Position numbers and translations under genes: made by a program. The notes under the pieces were generated by a model that did not search any database, had not been told where the DNA came from, and saw nothing but the letters and a program-made list of their open reading frames with translations. From contig CANPXA010000052.1 in the NCBI GenBank assembly GCA_947585525.1, positions 1 to 9,953 of the forward strand: a stretch of 9,953 nt of DNA, read 5' to 3'. Below are positions 1 through 5,353 of the stretch, piece after piece (the first letter of the stretch is position 1; each line of letters starts with the position of its first letter). Source of the stretch: an uncultured Akkermansia sp. GTDB taxonomy: Bacteria; Verrucomicrobiota; Verrucomicrobiia; Verrucomicrobiales; Akkermansiaceae.

Positions 1-78
1 GCCTCCCGCAGCGCCTCCCCTCTTTTCCCTCCTCTGCACCCGGTTCTTCGGAGCCCCCTCTGGCAGGGGGTGCCGCGT
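1..78 (-). other. 5' part of an unidentified leftward transcript
   Basis: Downstream of the promoter at 79-107, the minus strand is GC- and purine-rich. It can fold: GCACCC (73-68) pairs with GGGTGC (41-36), and an alternative inner stem CCCCCT (70-65) pairs with AGGGGG (59-54). A purine-rich run, GAGGAGGG near 35-28, could act as a ribosome binding site for a gene starting beyond the left edge. I looked for tmRNA, RNase P RNA and SRP RNA core motifs and recognised none. It may be a structured mRNA leader or the 5' end of a stable RNA; the sequence does not decide. Confidence 0.3.
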
Positions 79-107
79 AATATACTACCCCTTCCTCACT
101 TCGTCAA
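79..107 (-). promoter_or_regulatory. Strong sigma-70-type promoter, leftward
   Basis: Reading the minus strand, TTGACG (107-102) is followed by exactly 17 bases and then TATATT (84-79). Each hexamer matches five of six consensus positions. Directly upstream lies an A/T-rich stretch (about 109-135, with runs of T and A) that resembles an UP element. Transcription would begin near position 72 and leave the window. The quality suggests a highly expressed gene or stable RNA to the left. Confidence 0.7.
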
Positions 108-184
108 GCTCAAATTCTATTTTTTTTGAAAAAAATGTGTTCGCCGAGAGAAAAGTCCGTACCGGCGCGGACTATGAGGAGGCA

Positions 185-221
185 TAGAGACAAACCGGCA
201 GCCCCACTCGGAGCTGCCGGT
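185..221 (-). terminator. Probable intrinsic terminator of glnN
   Basis: On the minus strand, 25 bases past the glnN stop, ACCGGCAGC (221-213) and GCTGCCGGT (202-194) form a perfect 9-bp stem with a 10-base loop, followed by the moderately T-rich TTTGTCTCT. The short, interrupted T tract lowers certainty, but the position directly behind glnN fits. Confidence 0.65.
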
Positions 222-245
222 AGCGAGAGACACTCGCATTTCAGA

Positions 246-2351
246 TTATTTGCTGTGGATGTTGAGCATCTGAGCGTAGGTGGGAACCGGCCAGAGGTCG
301 GCGTCCACGATGGCTTCGAGGGCATCAACGGTTTCGCGGGCTGACTCCATAGCTTCTTTCATGCACACGGGGCAACCCTTATCGATGGCAGCTTGGAGGG
401 CCTGCACCTTGCCGGGCAACTCATCGTAGAGTTTGCCCACGGCGTTAGCCTGCTCCTCTGCGGCCTTGAGACCGGCCTTGAGACCGGCAGCCTTGATGGA
501 GGCGACCGTTCCGCAGATTTCTGTCATCTGTCCGGCGACAGCCGGCAGGTAAATGGTTTGAAGCATGTTCAAACAGGTCTTGGCTTCGATGTGGATGAGT
601 TTGAGGTAGCTCTCGACCTGCACCTCCTTGCGAGCCAACAGCTCCGCCTTGGAGAGGATACCGTACTTCTTCATGAGCTTGATGGTATCCGGACGCGAAA
701 GGACCTCGAGGGCTTCCGGGGTGGTCTTGAGATGGGGCAGTCCACGCCGTTCTGCCTCCTCAATCCACTCCTGAGAATAGCCGTTGCCGTTAAAGATGAT
801 GCGGTCGTGCTCGATGATCATCTTCTTGATGAGGGAACTGACCACAGAATTGAAGTTCTTCTTGCCGACCACCGGCTCCAGCTTGGTAGCGACCTCATCC
901 AGTGCCTCTGCAACGATGGTGTTGAGCACAGCCATGGGCCAGGCGCAGGTCTGCGATGACCCGACGGCACGGAACTCAAACTTGTTTCCGGTAAAGGCGA
1001 AGGGCGAGGTGCGGTTGCGGTCGGTCGTGTCTTTCGGCAAGGTAGGCAACACATCGACGCCGAGTTCCATGGTGGTCCTGGTTGCGGAGCTCTTGGCGCC
1101 GCCTGCCTTGATCTGTTCGATGATATCGGCTAGCTGATCACCGAGGAAGATGGAGATGATAGCCGGCGGCGCTTCGTTTGCCCCGAGACGGTGATCGTTC
1201 CCGGCTTTGGAGATGGAGGCGCGCAGGAGATCGGCGTGCTTGTCCACACCTTGAATCACGCAAGCGAGGAAAGTGAGGAAGAGGAGATTGCTGTGCGGTG
1301 TCTTGCCCGGTGAAAAGAGCGAGCCTAACTCCGGGGTGCCAAGCGACCAGTTGTTGTGCTTGCCGGAACCGTTGACGCTGGCGTACGGTTTTTCGTGCAG
1401 CAGACAAACGAGATTGAACTTGAGAGCCTGCCTCTGCAGGATATCCATGATCATCACATTGTGATCCACAGCCACGTTACTCGCCTCGTAGAGCGGAGCA
1501 ATCTCAAACTGCGCCGGAGCCACCTCATTGTGTCGCGTCTTGGCCGGCACGCCGAGTGCCCAGAGCGCCTGATCCACGGAGTTCATGAATTCCAGCACTC
1601 TCTCTTTGATCGAACCGAAATAGTGATCTTCCATCTGCTGATGCTTGGGCGGCAAACATCCGAACAGGGTGCGCCCGGTCTCAATGAGATCCGGCCTCTG
1701 CAAATACAGGTTGCGGTCGATGAGGAAGTACTCCTGCTCAGCACCGAGGTTACTCTCGACACAACTAGGCTCCACGCCGAAGCAACGCAACACGCGCGTG
1801 GCGTGTTTCGACACAGCTACCATCGACCTCAACAAAGGCGTTTTCTTATCCAACGCCTCGCCTGTGTACGAACAAAATGCCGTGGGTATGCACAACGTCG
1901 CGGTGTGTTCCGTGCGTTTGATAAAGGCGGGAGAGGTCGGATCCCATGCCGTGTAGCCGCGAGCCTCAAAAGTGGCGCGTATGCCGCCGGAGGGGAAAGA
2001 TGAGGCATCCGGCTCCGCCTGGATCAGGTTCTTGCCCGTAAACTCACAAATCATCCCGCCCTTGCCATCCGGCTCCACAAAAGAGTCGTGCTTCTCCGCA
2101 GTCGCATCCGAAAGCGGTTGGAACCAATGCGTGTAGTGCGTAGCTCCCTTCGACAACGCCCACACCTTCATCGCCTGCGCCACCTCGTCCGCTATGCTCA
2201 TGTCCAACTTGCCCCCGCGTTGGACGGTGACAAGCATCTTCTTAAAGGCACTTTTGGAGAGATACTTCTCCATCGTCTTAATCCCAAAGGTGTCGCTCCC
2301 GTACATTGCGGAAAGCTTTTCCTCTGCCCCAATTGTCGCTTCGTTTGCCAT
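246..2351 (-). CDS. glnN: Type III glutamine synthetase (GSIII)
   Basis: Glutamine synthetase joins ammonia to glutamate using ATP in the cytoplasm and is central to nitrogen assimilation. At 701 residues this is the long GSIII form; types I and II are much shorter. Visible motifs in order: catalytic and metal-site GAEQEYF (203-209), NEVAPAQFEIAP (275-286), NGSGKHNNWSLGT (327-339) for nucleotide and substrate binding, ANEAPPAIIS (391-400), and RNRTSPFAFTGNKFEFRA (445-462). The C-terminal 200 residues are the helical extension typical of GSIII. ATG at 2351 is used; no strong Shine-Dalgarno precedes it, and the N-terminus reads as a natural GSIII start. The gene stands alone, divergent from lpxK, with its own terminator. 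A full-consensus sigma-54 promoter lies about 58 bases of leader upstream, pointing to control by nitrogen status. Confidence 0.97.
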   Translation of the reverse strand: MANEATIGAEEKLSAMYGSDTFGIKTMEKYLSKSAFKKMLVTVQRGGKLDMSIADEVAQAMKVWALSKGATHYTHWFQPLSDATAEKHDSFVEPDGKGGMICEFTGKNLIQAEPDASSFPSGGIRATFEARGYTAWDPTSPAFIKRTEHTATLCIPTAFCSYTGEALDKKTPLLRSMVAVSKHATRVLRCFGVEPSCVESNLGAEQEYFLIDRNLYLQRPDLIETGRTLFGCLPPKHQQMEDHYFGSIKERVLEFMNSVDQALWALGVPAKTRHNEVAPAQFEIAPLYEASNVAVDHNVMIMDILQRQALKFNLVCLLHEKPYASVNGSGKHNNWSLGTPELGSLFSPGKTPHSNLLFLTFLACVIQGVDKHADLLRASISKAGNDHRLGANEAPPAIISIFLGDQLADIIEQIKAGGAKSSATRTTMELGVDVLPTLPKDTTDRNRTSPFAFTGNKFEFRAVGSSQTCAWPMAVLNTIVAEALDEVATKLEPVVGKKNFNSVVSSLIKKMIIEHDRIIFNGNGYSQEWIEEAERRGLPHLKTTPEALEVLSRPDTIKLMKKYGILSKAELLARKEVQVESYLKLIHIEAKTCLNMLQTIYLPAVAGQMTEICGTVASIKAAGLKAGLKAAEEQANAVGKLYDELPGKVQALQAAIDKGCPVCMKEAMESARETVDALEAIVDADLWPVPTYAQMLNIHSK

Positions 2352-2419
2352 AGCTGTTTTTATTTGTTCGTTGATAAAGTTTTCACTCCACAGGGGAGTT
2401 CTTCCTTCACCTTCCTACT

Positions 2420-2436
2420 AGCAAATACCGTGCCAA
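2420..2436 (-). promoter_or_regulatory. Sigma-54 (RpoN) -24/-12 promoter of glnN
   Basis: On the minus strand TTGGCACGGTATTTGCT (2436-2420) fits the full sigma-54 consensus YTGGCACG-RNNN-TTGCW without a mismatch. The -24 GG and -12 GC have canonical spacing. Transcription would start near 2409, giving a leader of about 58 bases before the glnN ATG at 2351. Sigma-54 promoters need an ATP-using enhancer-binding protein acting from upstream, and glutamine synthetase genes are classic targets of such control in other bacteria. Confidence 0.85.
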
Positions 2437-2515
2437 TTCTGTAAAATTATTCAATTTCCGTTATCCATCAATCATTTATTTTGCTCTCTCCGAAAGATTT
2501 TGTTTCCGGAATCTT

Positions 2516-2565
2516 ACATTTTTGTTGATCCGAGAACATTTTTTACAAATATGTTTAACATTTTT
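2516..2565. promoter_or_regulatory. Three phased ACATTTTT boxes, candidate activator sites
   Basis: ACATTTTT occurs at 2516-2523, 2536-2543 and 2558-2565, spaced 20 and 22 bp, close to two helical turns. Boxes 1 and 3 share the longer ACATTTTTGTYG, which carries an ACA/TGT dyad. They lie about 107-156 bp upstream of the predicted sigma-54 start of glnN, the usual distance for enhancer sites. They do not resemble the enteric NtrC site. They could alternatively be A-tract bending DNA. Confidence 0.35.
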
Positions 2566-2590
2566 GTCGTTTTTCTGTACCGATCGAGCC

Positions 2591-2716
2591 ATGTCCGACG
2601 TTGCAAAGCCGGCAAGACGGCATGGCGTAAACATCAACCTTTCCGTCGAGCAACAGCCCATGATTGAATCCACCACTGATGCGCCCACATCGAATATCTC
2701 GCGCGCAGCGCGCTAG
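2591..2716 (+). other. Possible 41-residue reading frame, unproven
   Basis: The glnN-lpxK gap (2352-2811) holds no recognised gene. A short frame from ATG 2591 to TAG 2714-2716 encodes a polar 41-residue peptide, begins where base composition turns from AT-rich to GC-rich, and ends inside the first hairpin of the intergenic repeat. No Shine-Dalgarno, convincing promoter or known family is visible. I record it only because its composition resembles coding sequence; chance is more likely. Confidence 0.12.
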
Positions 2717-2775
2717 CATCCAAATCGTAATTCGTAATTCGTAAATAGGCAAACGCATTTCCTAATGTGTTTGCC
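2701..2775 (+). repeat. Two-hairpin intergenic repeat, copy 1
   Basis: Order of parts: a GC-rich inverted repeat (GCGCGC 2701-2706, GCGCGC 2708-2713); CCAAATCG; three heptamers of type AAWTCGT (2722-2742); AAATA; then a 12-bp stem, GGCAAACGCATT (2748-2759) with AATGTGTTTGCC (2764-2775), containing one G-T pair and the loop TCCT. The second copy at 5217-5300 has the same order and orientation with compensating stem changes. Both copies lie just upstream of a promoter and gene (here lpxK). It resembles REP-like palindromic repeats in style; no transposase is in view. Confidence 0.75.
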
Positions 2776-2793
2776 CCGCGTCGTGCGAATTCC

Positions 2794-2822
2794 TTGACAG
2801 ACAGGGGATGAATGGGTATGAT
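2794..2822 (+). promoter_or_regulatory. Sigma-70-type promoter overlapping the lpxK 5' end
   Basis: A perfect -35 TTGACA (2794-2799), 17 bases, then TATGAT (2817-2822), which matches five of six. Transcription would start around 2828-2830. This lies downstream of the longest lpxK start (2812), so either translation begins at a later ATG (2833 or 2845) or another promoter is also used. Confidence 0.65.
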
Positions 2823-4029
2823 GTGGGACGGCATGAAGTCGCGCATGGACGAGCTGGAGGAGTGGGGGACGGATGTCATCTTTAACCGGGCGCATGGGTT
2901 CCGGGCGTGGCTGATGCGTTGTATATTGCGTTTGGGTTCCTTCGTGTTTTATTTCATCGTGAAGGTTCGTCTCTTCCTGTTTAGGCGTCGGCTACGCACG
3001 GTGCACTACCTGGGGACGTTTGTGGTGAGTGTTGGGAATATCACGGCCGGGGGCACGGGAAAGACACCCGTGGTTGAGCTGCTTGCGCGCACTCTGGCAT
3101 CGCGGGGACGGAAGTGCGCTATCCTGACACGAGGCTACAAGAGCGCTGATTTGCCGATGCCGCAACAGTGGCACAACGCACAGGGAAAACGCGTCAAAAA
3201 TATCCCGAAGATAGCGAGCGATGGAAAAGCGAGGTACCTGTCTCCCCTCTACGCCGGGGACGAACCCTACATGCTGGCTCGCAATCTGGATGGTGTGGCG
3301 GTATTGGTGGACAAGGATCGGGTCAAGAGCGGCATCTTCGCCATCGAGCAGCTGGGGTGCAACACATTGATCCTAGACGATGGGATGCAGTATCTCAAAT
3401 TGCGTCATGAGGTGGACATCGTGCTGGTGGACTGCGGCTTCCCCTTCGGGACGGGAGCGCTCCTGCCGCGTGGGACGATGAGGGAGCCGCGGAAGAGTCT
3501 GTCGAGAGCCGGTTACATCATCCTCACCAAGAGCGAGGGTAAGCCGCAGGACGAGTTGATAGCAACGATACGCAAGTACAACAAGCTCGCGGATATCATC
3601 GTGACGAATCACACACCGGACTACTTGGAGAATGTGTTCACAGGAGAGAGGATTCCTCTGGAGGCTTTGCGCGGCAAATATGTGGCGTGTCTGAGCGGGA
3701 TAGCGCGACCGGAAAGCTTTGAAAAGCTGGTGGAAGAGCAAGGAGCTCGCATTGAAATTCGCAGGCGTTATCCGGATCACCATTGGTTCGACCAAACGGA
3801 AATGGATACGTTTGTGCAACGCTGTGCGAATAGGGCCATCGACATCATCGTGACCACAGAGAAGGATGCCGTTCGCTTCCTCAAACCTGACGAGATGGAC
3901 GTGCCGATTTTATTTCTCCACATCCGCATTGAAATTCTCCAAGGGGAGAGAGAATGGCAACGCCTCATTGATAATATATGTGCGCTCTCCCTCCCTCAAC
4001 CTCCCCCTCAGTGGGGCAATGTCCTGTGA
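2812..4029 (+). CDS. lpxK: Tetraacyldisaccharide 4'-kinase (lipid A synthesis)
   Basis: LpxK phosphorylates the 4' position of the tetraacyl disaccharide 1-phosphate precursor of lipid A at the inner face of the cytoplasmic membrane, so the organism probably makes LPS. Numbering from 2812 (405 residues): hydrophobic membrane-associating stretch about 33-58; P-loop GNITAGGTGKTP (75-86, Lys84); RGYK (107-110); GDEP (149-152); LDDGMQYLKL (188-197), the Walker B-like part; LLPRGTMREP (217-226); PDHHWF (321-326); TTEKDAVRFL (348-357). All are LpxK hallmarks. It is longer than the 328-residue E. coli enzyme owing to an N-terminal extension and an insertion between 110 and 149. Start is undecided: 2812 has AGGGG 4 bases upstream, but a near-consensus promoter overlaps it, and ATG 2833 or 2845 would fit the family better. 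It is a single gene; the short Pro-rich tail looks nonessential. Confidence 0.95.
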   Translation: MGMMWDGMKSRMDELEEWGTDVIFNRAHGFRAWLMRCILRLGSFVFYFIVKVRLFLFRRRLRTVHYLGTFVVSVGNITAGGTGKTPVVELLARTLASRGRKCAILTRGYKSADLPMPQQWHNAQGKRVKNIPKIASDGKARYLSPLYAGDEPYMLARNLDGVAVLVDKDRVKSGIFAIEQLGCNTLILDDGMQYLKLRHEVDIVLVDCGFPFGTGALLPRGTMREPRKSLSRAGYIILTKSEGKPQDELIATIRKYNKLADIIVTNHTPDYLENVFTGERIPLEALRGKYVACLSGIARPESFEKLVEEQGARIEIRRRYPDHHWFDQTEMDTFVQRCANRAIDIIVTTEKDAVRFLKPDEMDVPILFLHIRIEILQGEREWQRLIDNICALSLPQPPPQWGNVL

Positions 4030-4131
4030 TGCGTTTCAACCTCCACTTTGTCAGACAATCTGCATCAGACTCCGATTCTTTTCCGGAGAATGTAGAAAAA
4101 ATGAACAGTGAGACGTACCAAGGTGTAGATA

Positions 4132-4146
4132 GGGAGGAGACCTCCC
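4132..4146 (+). promoter_or_regulatory. Small hairpin in the leader of the 4172 gene
   Basis: GGGAGG (4132-4137) and CCTCCC (4141-4146) form a perfect 6-bp stem with a 3-base loop, 25 bases before the ATG at 4172. The left arm contains a Shine-Dalgarno-like GGAGG, but it is too far from the start to act directly. Otherwise the 142-bp lpxK-4172 gap shows no clear promoter. Confidence 0.25.
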
Positions 4147-4171
4147 GAAGAACTCAACCCAAGATCATACC

Positions 4172-5092
4172 ATGAAGAAAGCATACGTACCATTGGCCAT
4201 CATAGCCGGCACCTCTGTGGTTTGCACCTCGTGTGTCGTTCCTTCCTACGGTTACTCGACCTACTCTGTGCCCGGAAACGTGAGTGCAGGAGTAGCGTGG
4301 ACGAATGCCAGCTACGATGCGGCAGGATTCCCGATATTCGGTTATTCGTACGGCAGACCTGTGTACGGCTACACGGAAGCAGGCGCCGCCGTGTTCACGA
4401 TTGCAGCGCTCACTGCCCTCTGCTTTGTGCCCTACTGGGGACCGGCTTCATGGTACAGGGGGTACTACCGCTATCCCTACGGCATCCACCGCGTCCCTGC
4501 CCCGCCGAGATTCCCTGCGGGACATGCTCCGGGAGTGCGTCCGCCGGGTGGTATCAAGCCGCCCCCTGCTCCCGGGGCTCCGAAGCCGGGATGGGGCGGA
4601 GGGAACTTCCCCAAGCCCCCGACCTCTCACGGGCCACACATCTTCCCCAAGTCGGGCACTTCGACCATGCCGGCTCCGGGAGTCGGCCCCAAGGGCTTTG
4701 GTCCGGGTTCCTTCTCCATTCCGAAGCCCGGGGCGTCTGTCTCACCCGGCAAGCCTAACCCCGGAGTGGGTGGGGTGCATTTCCCCAAGCCGGCTACGCC
4801 GAACGTCTCCTCGTCCTCCTCGGGCGCACCGCGCATGGCGCACCCCATGGGCACAGGATTCAGCATCCCCAAACCTGCGGGAGTCACTGCTCCGCCTACG
4901 GTACGCATCGGTCCTCCGGCGGCTTCCGGGGCATCCTCTCCCAGGATATCGACCATGCCGGCACCCTCATCTGTACCTAGAATTTCAACCATGCCGGCTC
5001 CTTCGTCCGCACCCAAAATATCGACCGTGCCGACTCACTCGTCTGCACCCAGGATATCGACCATGCCGGCGCCGGCTATGCGAAAACCGTGA
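4172..5092 (+). CDS. Proline-rich probable lipoprotein with C-terminal repeats
   Basis: I do not recognise a named family. The 306-residue product starts with a basic, hydrophobic signal-like stretch (2-20) ending in CTSC, so Cys21 could be lipidated; Cys at the -3 position makes the lipobox atypical. Residues 24-70 are Tyr/Gly-rich, 72-88 are hydrophobic (possible membrane segment or second anchor), and 91-107 are rich in aromatic residues. From 108 on the chain is low-complexity, Pro/Gly/Ser-rich, with scattered FPKP and SIPKP motifs (about 146, 182, 204, 230). It ends in four 12-residue repeats of type PRISTMPAPSSA (257-303). This suggests an envelope protein with an extended, disordered tail. 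The gene stands alone between lpxK and a strong terminator. No Shine-Dalgarno is seen at the ATG. Confidence 0.8.
   Translation: MKKAYVPLAIIAGTSVVCTSCVVPSYGYSTYSVPGNVSAGVAWTNASYDAAGFPIFGYSYGRPVYGYTEAGAAVFTIAALTALCFVPYWGPASWYRGYYRYPYGIHRVPAPPRFPAGHAPGVRPPGGIKPPPAPGAPKPGWGGGNFPKPPTSHGPHIFPKSGTSTMPAPGVGPKGFGPGSFSIPKPGASVSPGKPNPGVGGVHFPKPATPNVSSSSSGAPRMAHPMGTGFSIPKPAGVTAPPTVRIGPPAASGASSPRISTMPAPSSVPRISTMPAPSSAPKISTVPTHSSAPRISTMPAPAMRKP
4940..5080 (+). repeat. 36-bp in-frame tandem repeats (four units)
   Basis: Units start at 4940, 4976, 5012 and 5048, the last slightly short. Each encodes a variant of PRISTMPAPSSA. Third-position changes between units, and a diverged third unit (PKISTVPTHSSA), show that the repeat is not brand new but keeps its protein motif. 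Copy number could vary between strains. Confidence 0.9.
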
Positions 5093-5112
5093 CAACACGG
5101 AGCAACTCATCC

Positions 5113-5150
5113 AAGACCCGAGTGGACTTCTGTTCTGCTCGGGTCTTTTT
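5113..5150 (+). terminator. Intrinsic terminator after the proline-rich gene
   Basis: AAGACCCGAG (5113-5122) pairs perfectly with CTCGGGTCTT (5138-5147) around a 15-base loop, and a run of five T ends at 5150. It lies 20 bases past the stop at 5092 and isolates this gene from nadB. Confidence 0.92.
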
Positions 5151-5216
5151 CTACCTCTTTCTATCCAACATCCCGCGTTGTTCTCAAATTCCGCTACACT
5201 CTCGCTCCGCATCATC

Positions 5217-5300
5217 GCGAGCAAGCTCGCCGAATTTTCCAAATCGTAAATCGTATGTCGTAAATCGTAAATAGCAAATGCACGTCCCCGTGCATTTGCT
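5217..5300 (+). repeat. Two-hairpin intergenic repeat, copy 2
   Basis: Same parts and orientation as copy 1: GC-rich hairpin GCGAGC-AA-GCTCGC (5217-5230); CCAAATCG; four AAATCGT-type heptamers (5241-5268); AAATA; then a perfect 12-bp stem AGCAAATGCACG (5273-5284) with CGTGCATTTGCT (5289-5300) and the loop TCCC. Compared with copy 1, four stem pairs change on both sides so that pairing is kept. It ends 4 bases before the -35 of the nadB promoter. Confidence 0.8.
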
Positions 5301-5304
5301 CGTC

Positions 5305-5333
5305 TTGCAATCGCAAGAAGAATATGGTAGAAT
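5305..5333 (+). promoter_or_regulatory. Probable nadB promoter
   Basis: TTGCAA (5305-5310), 17 bases, then TAGAAT (5328-5333; five of six). A start of transcription near 5340 would leave a leader of about 14 bases before ATG 5354. The upstream in-frame ATG at 5324 lies inside the promoter, which argues against its use. Confidence 0.6.
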
Positions 5334-5353
5334 GCGGCGTACTTAAGATAAAA

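Noticed and set aside
393..2003. Long plus-strand frames opposite glnN (188 and 215 codons)
   Set aside because: They are antisense shadows of a well-supported glutamine synthetase gene with every catalytic motif intact.
2489..2510. Imperfect dyad TCCGAAA/TTTCCGGA as a regulator site for glnN
   Set aside because: It has one extra base in one arm and a single copy; too weak beside the phased boxes to call.
4006..4020. CCCC-TCAGT-GGGG stem at the lpxK 3' end as a terminator
   Set aside because: The stem is only 4-5 bp, lies inside the coding end, and is not followed by T residues.
4305..5249. 314-codon frame overlapping the proline-rich gene
   Set aside because: It is an Arg/Pro/Ser-rich shifted reading of GC-rich repeats; it lacks a signal or domain and runs through the terminator at 5113-5150, whereas the 4172 frame has a signal-like start and ends before it.
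5241..5300. CRISPR-like repeat reading of the heptamer tract and hairpin
   Set aside because: There are no evenly sized unique spacers; the heptamers are directly tandem and the palindrome occurs once per copy.
5324..5353. Upstream ATG of nadB adding ten residues
   Set aside because: It lies between the -35 and -10 of the likely promoter, and the added residues do not resemble NadB N-termini.
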